Counted from the stretch's first letter, positions 1-6,503 are shown. The stretch is DNA of 13,928 nt from an uncultured Collinsella sp. (GCA_958435545.1 CAUBGU010000042.1:1-13928), one strand, 5' to 3'. Program-made: numbers and translations. The notes: a model not told the origin generated them from the letters alone.

Positions 1-1
1 G

Positions 2-151
2 TGTATTGAGCGCATGGGCCTGCACGCCATCGTCGTGGCGAGCTTGCTGCTGTTTGTCGCGTTTGCCATCATGTTCATCGACCGCGAGCGCGATTTGCGC
101 TTACGCTGGAAGGTTGCGGCCGAGGCTTGGAAAGAGGGCTGCCGAAAGTAA
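2..151 (+). CDS. C-terminal end of a membrane protein (partial)
   Basis: The frame is open from the first bases of the window to a TAA stop at 149-151, giving 49 residues, so this is most likely the 3' end of a longer gene. About residues 8-26 form one hydrophobic stretch (HAIVVASLLLFVAFAIMFI) that fits a transmembrane helix. A strongly charged, Arg/Lys-rich tail follows (DRERDLRLRW onward), which by the positive-inside rule should be cytoplasmic. A good intrinsic terminator lies 6 bases after the stop, supporting this as the end of a transcription unit. An ATG at 14 would give a 45-residue protein, but nothing upstream is visible to support a start there. I do not recognise the family; the last helix of a transporter is possible, but that is a guess. 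Confidence 0.55.
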   Translation, partial: CIERMGLHAIVVASLLLFVAFAIMFIDRERDLRLRWKVAAEAWKEGCRK

Positions 152-156
152 CCGAA

Positions 157-194
157 TGCGGCAAAGGGGCTGTCCCTTTGCCGCAATATTTTTC
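157..194 (+). terminator. Rho-independent terminator of the first gene
   Basis: A perfect 11-bp stem, GCGGCAAAGGG (158-168) with CCCTTTGCCGC (174-184), extends by one T-A pair at 157/185. The loop is GCTGT, and a T-rich tract (ATATTTTTC) follows. This is a textbook intrinsic terminator just after the stop at 151. The TGCGG...CCGCA ends and GGG/CCC core resemble the larger palindrome at 2820-2890. Confidence 0.85.
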
Positions 195-274
195 ATCGTC
201 TGTTGAAACGCTTTAAATAGTTTGACGTTCTCACGCGTTTTTTGTTTCAAAAGCGTTAGGATGGGACTCATAGC

Positions 275-297
275 GTGGGGCGTAATGGATGCCCCGC
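275..297 (+). other. Short hairpin in the fucO leader
   Basis: GTGGGGC (275-281) pairs with GCCCCGC (291-297) through 7 pairs, one of them G-U, around a 9-nt loop. It lies 8 bases upstream of the GGGAGG ribosome-binding site of fucO. It could stabilise the mRNA or modulate initiation; no function is shown by the sequence. Confidence 0.3.
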
Positions 298-316
298 ACA
301 CGATGGGAGGCTATCA

Positions 317-1483
317 ATGGCTAATCGTTTCGTTCTCAATACCATCTCTTATCATGGTTCCGGCGCCATCAAGGAGATCCCCGGCGAGCTCCAGCGTCGC
401 GGCTACAAGAAGATCTTCGTCTGCTCCGACCCCGATCTGGTCAAGTTTGGCGTTACCGCTAAGGTGACCGACGAGCTCGACGCCGCCGGCATCGCTTGGA
501 GCCTCTACTCCGAGATCAAGCCCAACCCCACGATTCAGAACGTCAAGGACGGCGTCGAGGCCTTCAAGGCCGCCGAGGCTGACGCTATCGTGACCATCGG
601 TGGTGGCTCCTCCATGGACACCGCCAAGGCCATCGGCATCATCATCAACAACCCCGAGTTCGCCGATGTCCGCAGCCTCGAGGGCGTTGCTCCGACTAAG
701 AACCACGCCGTGTTCACCATCGCCGTGCCGACGACCGCCGGTACCGCCGCCGAGGTGACCATCAACTACGTCATCACCGACCCCGAGAAGGTCCGCAAGT
801 TCGTGTGCGTCGACACCAACGACGCCCCCGAGGTCGCCGTCGTCGACCCCGATATGATGGCTTCCATGCCCGCCGGCCTGACCGCTTCCACCGGCATGGA
901 CGCTCTGACCCACGCCATCGAGGGCTATACCACCAAGGGCGCTTGGGAGCTCTCCGACATGTTCCACTTTGAGGCTATTAAGCTGATCAGCGAGAACCTG
1001 CGCGACTCCGTCGCCGAGGCCAAGTCCGGTCAGCCCGGCTCCGGCCGCGAGGGCATGGCCCTTGGCCAGTATGTCGCCGGCATGGGCTTCTCCAACGTTG
1101 GCCTGGGCATCGACCACGCCATGGCTCACACCCTGTCCGCTCACTACGACACCCCGCACGGCGTCGCTTGCGCCATGCTGCTGCCGATCGCCATGGAGTT
1201 CAACAAGCCGGTTTGCGCTGAGCGCCTGGCCAAGGTTGCCGTCGCCATGGGCGTTGACACCACGGGCATGAGCACCGCCGAGGCCGCCGATGCCGCCATC
1301 GCCGCCGTCAAGCAGCTTTCCGCCGACGTGAACATCCCGCACGTCTGTGAGGCCATGAAGGCTGACGAGATCGAGGTCCTGGCCAAGGACGCCATGGCCG
1401 ACGCCTGCTTCCCGGGCAACCCGCGCGAGGCGACGCTCGACGACGTCATCGAGCTCTTCAAGAAGATCTGCCCGGCTGCCTAA
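317..1483 (+). CDS. fucO: Lactaldehyde reductase (iron-containing alcohol dehydrogenase)
   Basis: This 388-residue group III Fe-dependent alcohol dehydrogenase should reduce L-lactaldehyde to (S)-1,2-propanediol with NADH, the fermentative end of fucose and rhamnose breakdown in the cytoplasm. It has the nucleotide-binding GGGSSMDTAK at 95-104. The likely metal ligands are D195 and H199 (GMDALTHAIEGY), H267 and H281 (PHG), with the same spacing as D196, H200, H263 and H277 of E. coli FucO as I remember it. Long stretches such as NNPEFADVRSLEG, TTAGTAAEVTINYVITD and MALGQYVAGMGFSNVGLG match FucO closely, so it is nearer to FucO than to a generic member. The start at 317 is chosen because GGGAGG at 305-310 sits six bases ahead; an in-frame ATG at 275 lacks such a site. 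Codon use is strongly biased to C-ending and AAG codons, suggesting high expression. No fucose or rhamnose genes are adjacent, so a broader aldehyde/alcohol role is possible. Confidence 0.85.
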   Translation: MANRFVLNTISYHGSGAIKEIPGELQRRGYKKIFVCSDPDLVKFGVTAKVTDELDAAGIAWSLYSEIKPNPTIQNVKDGVEAFKAAEADAIVTIGGGSSMDTAKAIGIIINNPEFADVRSLEGVAPTKNHAVFTIAVPTTAGTAAEVTINYVITDPEKVRKFVCVDTNDAPEVAVVDPDMMASMPAGLTASTGMDALTHAIEGYTTKGAWELSDMFHFEAIKLISENLRDSVAEAKSGQPGSGREGMALGQYVAGMGFSNVGLGIDHAMAHTLSAHYDTPHGVACAMLLPIAMEFNKPVCAERLAKVAVAMGVDTTGMSTAEAADAAIAAVKQLSADVNIPHVCEAMKADEIEVLAKDAMADACFPGNPREATLDDVIELFKKICPAA

Positions 1484-1490
1484 CTTGGTT

Positions 1491-1620
1491 CGGCGGGCCT
1501 CTGCCCGTTAGCCCCACAATCGTCCTCGGACATGTCGGAAGCCCCCGCTGCGCACTTCGTGCGGCGGGGGCTTCCTCCGTCCTGCGGGAAGATTGTGGGC
1601 TAACGGGCAGGGGCCCGCCG
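1491..1620. repeat. Nested long inverted repeat after fucO
   Basis: The outer arms 1491-1521 and 1591-1620 are complementary over about 30 bases, with one G-T mismatch and one bulged base. Inside them is a second hairpin: GGAAGCCCCCGC (1537-1548) pairs perfectly with GCGGGGGCTTCC (1564-1575), capped by CGCAC-TTC-GTGCG. The whole block could fold into one long stem with an inner GC-rich hairpin. No T-tract follows either stem, so it is not a classic intrinsic terminator, although it may still end or protect the fucO transcript. A small non-autonomous element is an alternative. Confidence 0.8.
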
Positions 1621-1739
1621 GCTCGTTATCGTGGCGGGCGCAGTTCTGAGGAGCTCAATGGGTTATCTCGCTAAGTAAAAAGATGGTTCGCGGTGGTATT
1701 GTTGCTGTGGGTTTAATTCGATATGAAAGGGTGACTTTG

Positions 1740-2768
1740 GTGTCCAAGATGGATTCTACGCTCTCCTATATTACTGACCAGCTGAAGGCGCTTACCTCGA
1801 TTGCCTCCCCTACCGGCTATACCCGTGCGGCGACTGATTATCTGATGGAGACCCTGCGCGATATGGGGTTTGGGCCTGAGCGTTCTAATAAGGGTAACGT
1901 GCTCGTTGAGCTTGGCGGCGAGGGCGAGCCGCTCGTACTGGCGAGCCATGTCGATACCCTAGGCGCCATGGTGCGTTCCATTAAGGACAATGGCCGCCTG
2001 CGTCCCACGACGCTTGGTGGGCACCAGTGGTCTACGGCCGATGGCGAGAACTGCACCGTCTACACGCGTGACGGCAATGTGTACACGGGTGTGGTTCTTA
2101 ACACCGAGCCTTCGGCGCACGTGGCCGACGAGCCGGTCAAGACCATCGAGAAGAACATGGAAATCCTGCTCGATGAGAATGTCGACAGCAAGGACGATGT
2201 GCTTGAGCTGGGCATTCAGACCGGCGACATCATCGCTATGGATCCGCGTACCACGGTGACGGAGAGCGGCTACATCAAGAGCCGCTTCCTGGATGACAAG
2301 CTGTCGGCCGCCATTTTGTTGGGCTTGGCGCGTGTCGTCGCCGCTGGCGAGGTGACGCTTTCGCGTAAGGTTTCGCTGCTCTTTACCGTGTACGAGGAGG
2401 TGGGCCACGGCGGCGCCTTCGTGCCGGCCGACACGCGCGAGATGATCAGCGTTGACATGGGCTGCGTGGGCGACGACCTAGGCTGCACCGAGCACATGGT
2501 GTCGATCTGCGCCAAGGATTCGGGCGGTCCGTACAACTACGACCTGGTGACGGCGCTGTCCAATATCGCGCGCGAGCTTGAGCTCGATTACGCTATCGAC
2601 GTGTATCCGCATTACGGTTCGGACGTCGAAGCCACGCTCTCTGCCGGCTACGACATTCGCCATGGTCTGATCGGCCCCGGCGTGTATGCGAGCCACAACT
2701 ACGAGCGTAGCCACATGGACGGCGTGCGCAACACCTTCGAGCTCGTCCGCGCCTACGTACAGCGCTAG
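1740..2768 (+). CDS. M42 family metallo-aminopeptidase
   Basis: The 342-residue product is a dinuclear-metal aminopeptidase of family M42 (glutamyl aminopeptidase / TET group, often dodecameric), expected to trim peptides in the cytoplasm. Metal-site motifs are in order: H70 with D72 (ASHVDTLG), D185/D186 (FLDDKLSAA), the catalytic/ligand pair E219-E220 (YEEVGHGGA), D239 (SVDMGC) and H319 (ASHNYERSH). The length is normal for M42. I chose GTG at 1740 because GAAAGGG at 1725-1731 lies 8 bases ahead. The frame remains open upstream to an ATG at 1683, adding 19 residues without family similarity and without a good ribosome-binding site; ATG 1749 is too far from that site. It has its own unit between the nested repeat and a downstream hairpin. 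Codon use is more T-rich at the 5' end than in fucO. Substrate preference cannot be read from the sequence. Confidence 0.85.
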   Translation: MSKMDSTLSYITDQLKALTSIASPTGYTRAATDYLMETLRDMGFGPERSNKGNVLVELGGEGEPLVLASHVDTLGAMVRSIKDNGRLRPTTLGGHQWSTADGENCTVYTRDGNVYTGVVLNTEPSAHVADEPVKTIEKNMEILLDENVDSKDDVLELGIQTGDIIAMDPRTTVTESGYIKSRFLDDKLSAAILLGLARVVAAGEVTLSRKVSLLFTVYEEVGHGGAFVPADTREMISVDMGCVGDDLGCTEHMVSICAKDSGGPYNYDLVTALSNIARELELDYAIDVYPHYGSDVEATLSAGYDIRHGLIGPGVYASHNYERSHMDGVRNTFELVRAYVQR

Positions 2769-2776
2769 CGATGCAG

Positions 2777-2820
2777 CGGCCTCGGCTGATACGGCAGTAC
2801 CGACCGAGGCCGTCCTCTCT
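2777..2820 (+). terminator. Probable terminator of the M42 peptidase gene
   Basis: CGGCCTCGG (2777-2785) pairs with CCGAGGCCG (2804-2812), a 9-bp stem around an 18-nt loop, starting 8 bases after the stop codon. The tail TCCTCTCT is pyrimidine-rich but not a pure T-tract, so efficiency is uncertain. Confidence 0.6.
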
Positions 2821-2890
2821 AAGTTGCGGTGAAATAGGGACTGTTTGGCGGTTTTAAACGCTTAAACAGTCCCTATTTCACCGCAATTTA
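2820..2890. repeat. Long palindrome between convergent genes
   Basis: A perfect 23-base inverted repeat (2824-2846 with 2864-2886; left arm begins TTGCGGTGAAATAGGGACTG) extends to 27 paired bases at 2820/2890, including one G-T pair. The central spacer is 17 bases. It lies between the 3' ends of the M42 gene and mnmA, 14 bases from the mnmA stop. Neither side carries a strong T-tract, so it looks more like a REP-type or transcript-end palindrome than a canonical terminator. Confidence 0.85.
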
Positions 2891-2904
2891 TGAAGGGGAT
2901 GGGG

Positions 2905-4005
2905 CTACTTAAGTGCGCCGGTCACCGTGCCCCCGCCGAAGACGATGTCGCCGCGGTAGACCACAACGGCCTGTCCGGGGGCGATGGCTCGTTGCGGCTC
3001 GTCAAAAGTTAGCAGCATTTGCCCGTCTTCGTCACGCGTAAGGGTCGCTGCCTGGTCTTTCTGACGGTAGCGGTATTTGGCGCCTACGCGAATGCCGCCG
3101 GCATCCAGCTCGGCTTCCATGCGCTCTGCCGGCGCGCTCCAGATCCAGTCGTCGGCCGTGAGTGCTGTGGCCGTTAGGTCCTCGGCCTCGCCCAGATGCA
3201 CGGTGTTGTTGGCGGCATCGACGCCCGTCACATACACGGGATGCGCCATCGCGACGCCCAAGCCCTTGCGCTGGCCGATGGTATAGCGCAACGCGCCGTT
3301 ATGGCGTCCGACCACGCTGCCGTCGCGCCACACAATGTCGCCCGGTGCAGCGGGATGTCCGCAGCGGCGCTCGATATAGCCCGCGTAGTCACCGTCTGGA
3401 ATAAAGCAGATGTCCTCGCTTTCGGCCTTCTGGGCGTTGGTAAAGCCTTGCTCGGCGGCTATGCGGCGCACGTCGCGCTCTTTGTCTAGGCCTGCCAGCG
3501 GAAAGATCGTGTGCGCCAGGCGCTCCTGCGTAAGCGAATATAAAAAGTAGCTCTGGTCCTTTTTGGGATCTTCGCCGCGATGCAGCTGCCAGGTGCCGTC
3601 TACTGTCTGGCTTGTTTTGGCGTAATGACCCGTTGCGATGTAGTCGCAGCCCATATCCAGCGCCGCATCTAGCAATGCGCCAAACTTAATGTGGCGGTTG
3701 CAGATGATGCATGGGTTGGGCGTCAGCCCCTCCTGATAGGCGGTCACGAAGCGCTCGATAACGTTGCGGTCGAAGGCCTGCTGCAGGTCGAGCACATGGT
3801 GGGGCATCCCCAGGCACTCGGCGACAGCCTTTGCATCGGCGATGTCGCGGTCGACCTTACTCATGCCCGTGACGGGATCGGGCGCGGGGCAGGTGAGGCG
3901 CATGGTGGCGCCGACGCATTCGTAGCCCTGGCTTTTGAGCAGGTACGCGGTCACGCTAGAATCGACGCCGCCGCTCATGGCGACGAGCACGCGCTTGTTG
4001 TGCAT
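2905..4005 (-). CDS. mnmA: tRNA-specific 2-thiouridylase MnmA
   Basis: The 366-residue protein is the ATP-dependent tRNA thiolase that makes the 2-thio group of wobble U34 in Lys, Glu and Gln tRNAs, using persulfide sulfur relayed from a cysteine desulfurase. The N-terminal PP-loop is SGGVDSS at 11-17. The two catalytic cysteines are C99 (TPNPCIICN) and C200 (SEDICFIPDGDY), matching the C102/C199 pair of E. coli. DQSYFLYSL at 150-158 and GRHNGALRYTIGQRKGLG at 233-250 are also family hallmarks, and the length is normal. The start at 4005 is supported by AAGGAG (complement of 4015-4020) nine bases upstream. It lies 181 bases downstream of cysK on the same strand, separated by a hairpin with a T-tract, so it probably has its own promoter at 4078-4083. 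Cysteine supply by CysK and sulfur use by MnmA make functional neighbours. Confidence 0.95.
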   Translation of the reverse strand: MHNKRVLVAMSGGVDSSVTAYLLKSQGYECVGATMRLTCPAPDPVTGMSKVDRDIADAKAVAECLGMPHHVLDLQQAFDRNVIERFVTAYQEGLTPNPCIICNRHIKFGALLDAALDMGCDYIATGHYAKTSQTVDGTWQLHRGEDPKKDQSYFLYSLTQERLAHTIFPLAGLDKERDVRRIAAEQGFTNAQKAESEDICFIPDGDYAGYIERRCGHPAAPGDIVWRDGSVVGRHNGALRYTIGQRKGLGVAMAHPVYVTGVDAANNTVHLGEAEDLTATALTADDWIWSAPAERMEAELDAGGIRVGAKYRYRQKDQAATLTRDEDGQMLLTFDEPQRAIAPGQAVVVYRGDIVFGGGTVTGALK

Positions 4006-4030
4006 GGGGAGGTTCTCCTTGGTGGCATGT

Positions 4031-4073
4031 GGCCAAAAAAGAAAAGCGGCGCGGGAGGCTGGTTCCGCGCCGC
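4031..4073 (-). terminator. Terminator-like hairpin in the mnmA leader
   Basis: On the minus strand GCGGCGCGG (complement of 4065-4073) pairs with CCGCGCCGC (complement of 4046-4054) around a 10-nt loop, and TTTTCTTTTTT follows (complement of 4035-4045). This is a strong intrinsic terminator for transcripts coming from cysK. Only about 15 bases separate the T-tract from the mnmA ribosome-binding site, so the mnmA promoter must lie on its upstream side. Confidence 0.8.
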
Positions 4074-4077
4074 AGAC

Positions 4078-4083
4078 ATTGTA
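4078..4083 (-). promoter_or_regulatory. Possible extended -10 element for mnmA
   Basis: The minus strand reads TTGC-TACAAT here, a 5/6 match to TATAAT with a TGN extension. No good -35 box lies 16-18 bases upstream (TCCCAC at 17). If used, transcription would start right at the base of the hairpin at 4046-4073. Confidence 0.4.
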
Positions 4084-4143
4084 GCAAGTTCGGACGTCTC
4101 GTGGGACACCCTAACGAGATGAGCTCAGGCAGCCAGAAGAGAG

Positions 4144-4170
4144 GATAGGCCGGCATGCCATGGGCCTATC
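4144..4170 (-). terminator. Weak terminator-like hairpin after cysK
   Basis: GATAGGCC and GGCCTATC (4144-4151 with 4163-4170) form an 8-bp stem starting 17 bases past the cysK stop. On the minus strand the tail is CTCTCTTCT, pyrimidine-rich but not T-only. It may be a first, leaky stop ahead of the stronger hairpin at 4031-4073. Confidence 0.45.
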
Positions 4171-4186
4171 GACAAGTGACGGGCCC

Positions 4187-5125
<939 letters not shown>

Positions 5126-5183
5126 GGTGAACCTCCAAAGTGTTCAAGTTGCTGGTTGCCGTGTGGTTTCACGGTGCGTGTAG

Positions 5184-5223
5184 CAGCTAAACCCATAAAC
5201 CTTATAGGTTGTTCGTTTAGCTG
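5184..5223. promoter_or_regulatory. Concentric dyad in the cysK leader (candidate operator or hairpin)
   Basis: The outer 9-bp arms CAGCTAAAC (5184-5192) and GTTTAGCTG (5215-5223) are perfectly complementary. An inner palindrome AACCT-TAT-AGGTT (5198-5210) has practically the same centre. It starts about 3 bases after the predicted cysK transcription start, so it could be an operator acting as a roadblock or a 5' RNA hairpin. The divergent Rrf2 protein is the natural candidate to bind it. Confidence 0.6.
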
Positions 5224-5232
5224 TTGGGAAGC

Positions 5233-5261
5233 ATACTAGACACTAAAGCCTAGTAATGCAA
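5233..5261 (-). promoter_or_regulatory. Predicted cysK promoter with embedded inverted repeat
   Basis: On the minus strand, -35 TTGCAT (complement of 5256-5261) and -10 TAGTAT (complement of 5233-5238) are separated by exactly 17 bases. The predicted start is near 5226, giving a leader of about 100 nt. An inverted repeat, TACTAG (5234-5239) with CTAGTA (5250-5255), covers the -10 and spacer, a place where a bound repressor would exclude RNA polymerase. Confidence 0.6.
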
Positions 5262-5314
5262 TAGGAAATAGAAGATTATTACGAGCTGATTAACCATCTT
5301 GACCGGAACGGGTA

Positions 5315-5342
5315 TTTTCAAAACCAATTTTTCGGCTAGAAT
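5315..5342 (+). promoter_or_regulatory. Possible promoter of the Rrf2 regulator gene
   Basis: TTTTCA (5315-5320) and TAGAAT (5337-5342) are spaced by 16 bases, a weak -35 and a 5/6 -10 match, 36 bases ahead of the start codon. A better-looking TTGACC at 5299 has no -10 at the right distance. This is a low-certainty assignment. Confidence 0.3.
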
Positions 5343-5378
5343 TTCTACGGACTAAATGACCGAAAGGCAGCACTATAC

Positions 5379-5807
5379 ATGTTGGTTTCTACAAAGGGCA
5401 GATATGCCCTGCGCGTTATGGTCGATCTGGCCGAGCACCAGGCGGCCGGTCGCATCCCGCTCAAAGAGATCGCGGCGCGACAGGGGATTTCCGAGAAATA
5501 TCTCGAGAACATCTTGGCTACGCTCGTGCGCGCCAACATGCTTTCGGGCATGCGCGGCAAGGGCGGCGGCTACGTGCTCACGCGCCCGCCCGAGCAGTAC
5601 ACGGTGGGCGAGATCCTGCGCCTGACCGAGGGCAGTCTGGCACCGGTTGCATGCCTGGATGGCGACTGCAAGGGCTGCTCACGCTCGGATGAGTGCCCCA
5701 CGCTCGACGTGTGGAAGAACCTGGACAAGCTCATCAACGACTACCTCGACGGTGTGACACTCGATCAACTTGTCGCTCCCAACCATGGCTACGACTACGT
5801 CATCTAA
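5379..5807 (+). CDS. Rrf2 family transcriptional regulator, CymR/IscR-like
   Basis: The 142-residue protein opens with STKGRYALRVMVDLA, the family's first helix. A winged helix-turn-helix follows (about 26-68), with recognition region GISEKYLENILATLVRA and wing MRGKGGGYVLTR. C92, C97, C100 and C106 (CLDGDCKGC then DECPTLDVW) lie where IscR has its cluster ligands C92, C98, C104 and H107. The position matching the IscR histidine is leucine here, so four cysteines may serve instead. The end, YLDGVTLDQLVAP, recalls CymR of Bacillus, which has no such cysteines. It is expected to sense cysteine/sulfur or iron-sulfur status and to control the divergent cysK. The ATG at 5379 has GAAAGG at 5362-5367, a rather long 11-base spacing. 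A strong terminator follows at 5877. The name cymR or iscR cannot be decided from sequence alone. Confidence 0.88.
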   Translation: MLVSTKGRYALRVMVDLAEHQAAGRIPLKEIAARQGISEKYLENILATLVRANMLSGMRGKGGGYVLTRPPEQYTVGEILRLTEGSLAPVACLDGDCKGCSRSDECPTLDVWKNLDKLINDYLDGVTLDQLVAPNHGYDYVI

Positions 5808-5814
5808 CCCACAC

Positions 5815-5845
5815 CTGCCATTTGGGGACGGGGTAGAAATGGTAG
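5815..5845. repeat. Small hairpin, possibly REP-like
   Basis: CTGCCATTT (5815-5823) pairs with AAATGGTAG (5837-5845), 9 pairs with one G-T, around the loop GGGGACGGGGTAG. It lies directly after the Rrf2 stop codon, has no T-tract, and its GGGAC motif recalls the palindrome at 2820-2890. The functional meaning is unknown. Confidence 0.35.
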
Positions 5846-5876
5846 ATTCTCTCGCCCTTTGAGACTTGACAAATAA

Positions 5877-5914
5877 GAAGGCCGCCCATTTTTGCGATGG
5901 GCGGCCTTCGTTTT
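5877..5914. terminator. Bidirectional terminator between the Rrf2 gene and the holin-family gene
   Basis: A perfect 13-bp stem, GAAGGCCGCCCAT (5877-5889) with ATGGGCGGCCTTC (5897-5909), has the 7-nt loop TTTTGCG. GTTTT follows on the plus strand and TTATTTG on the minus strand. It sits between convergent genes and can serve both. Confidence 0.9.
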
Positions 5915-5949
5915 GGGCTGTTGAGACGGGCACGGCCGGAATGGCCGTT

Positions 5950-6315
5950 TTAGTCCTCGGCGATGCTGTCGAGGATGCTGCGCGTGATGGATACCAGGAT
6001 ACTGCCCATAAAGGCCGATCCAAAGCTGGCGATGGAGATGCCCGCGCCCAGCAGATTGACCGACAGGTAGCTGGCCAGCTCGAGCATAAAGCTGTTGACT
6101 ACGAGCTGAAAAACACCAAGCGTAATAATAGTGAGCGGCAGTGAGATGACGGTCAGGAACGGTTTGACGAACGAATCGACAATGTTCAGGAACAGTCCCA
6201 CAAAGGCAAAGCAGACCCAGGTCTCGGCAAAGCCGAAGGGTTGGATACCGGGGACGAGGAACGTGGCGATCGCGATGGCGATCGAGGTGAAGAGCCAGTT
6301 AAGCATAAAGCGCAT
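5950..6315 (-). CDS. Phage holin family (YvlD-like) small membrane protein
   Basis: The 121-residue, very hydrophobic protein has about four membrane segments: near residues 3-22 (MLNWLFTSIAIAIATFLVPG), 32-50, 55-80 and 86-113. The glycine/proline-containing loop VPGIQPFGF and the phrase LNIVDSFVKPFLTVISLPLT match the phage_holin_4_2 group (PF04020; YvlD of Bacillus). These are chromosomally encoded membrane proteins, and the holin name comes from topology rather than a shown lytic role. The start at 6315 is supported by AGAAAGGA (complement of 6324-6331), eight bases upstream; an internal Met at residue 4 is a less likely start. It is monocistronic, convergent with the Rrf2 gene and divergent from yerC. 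No lysin or other phage gene is nearby, so it is not part of a prophage. Function is unknown. Confidence 0.8.
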   Translation of the reverse strand: MRFMLNWLFTSIAIAIATFLVPGIQPFGFAETWVCFAFVGLFLNIVDSFVKPFLTVISLPLTIITLGVFQLVVNSFMLELASYLSVNLLGAGISIASFGSAFMGSILVSITRSILDSIAED

Positions 6316-6330
6316 GGCGTGAATCCTTTC

Positions 6331-6503
6331 TTGCGCCGGGATTGCTGGCGTCGCGTGAAGCGGCTTACGGCGGCGACCTGGATGGTTGCGCGGGCGCGCC
6401 GCGGTGTTTGGGCGCCCATTGTCTCAAATATTCGTGGAGCTTACGTGCGCATATGGTTTCTAAACGGCGTTCGTCCTGAAAAACGCGCCGCTGGCAGAGA
6501 GTC
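6331..6503. other. Intergenic DNA between divergent genes, little content seen
   Basis: Together with 6504-6639 this is the longest stretch without a confident gene. It must hold the promoter of the minus-strand holin-family gene, but I find no convincing -35/-10 pair for it. A short GC-rich dyad (GGGCGC 6392-6397 with GCGCCC 6412-6417) is visible; no plausible coding frame or RNA gene was seen. Confidence 0.4.

Noticed and set aside
314..1342. Long antisense open frame opposite fucO
   Set aside because: Its translation is Gly/His/Val-rich without recognisable motifs. It arises because the strongly biased codons of fucO leave few stops in the complementary strand; the sense strand has full FucO motifs.
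1658..1678. Six-codon frame (MGYLAK) with GAGGAG ahead, upstream of the M42 gene
   Set aside because: It is too short to assess, is not coupled to the GTG start at 1740, and could easily arise by chance.
1683..1739. N-terminal extension of the M42 peptidase from ATG 1683
   Set aside because: The added 19 residues show no family similarity and have no ribosome-binding site, whereas GTG 1740 has GAAAGGG at good spacing.
4035..4119. T-box riboswitch in the mnmA leader
   Set aside because: A hairpin with TTAGGGTGTCCCACGAGA on the minus strand recalls the T-box core, but the AGGGTGG-n-ACCGCG consensus, a specifier loop and complementarity to the terminator arm are absent.
5950..6315. Prophage remnant suggested by the holin-family name
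   Set aside because: No other phage gene, integrase or attachment site is visible nearby. This family is widespread on chromosomes outside prophages.
6392..6417. GC-rich dyad GGGCGC/GCGCCC upstream of yerC
   Set aside because: Six pairs with a 14-base loop in a GC-rich region is expected by chance; there is no T-tract and no nearby gene end.
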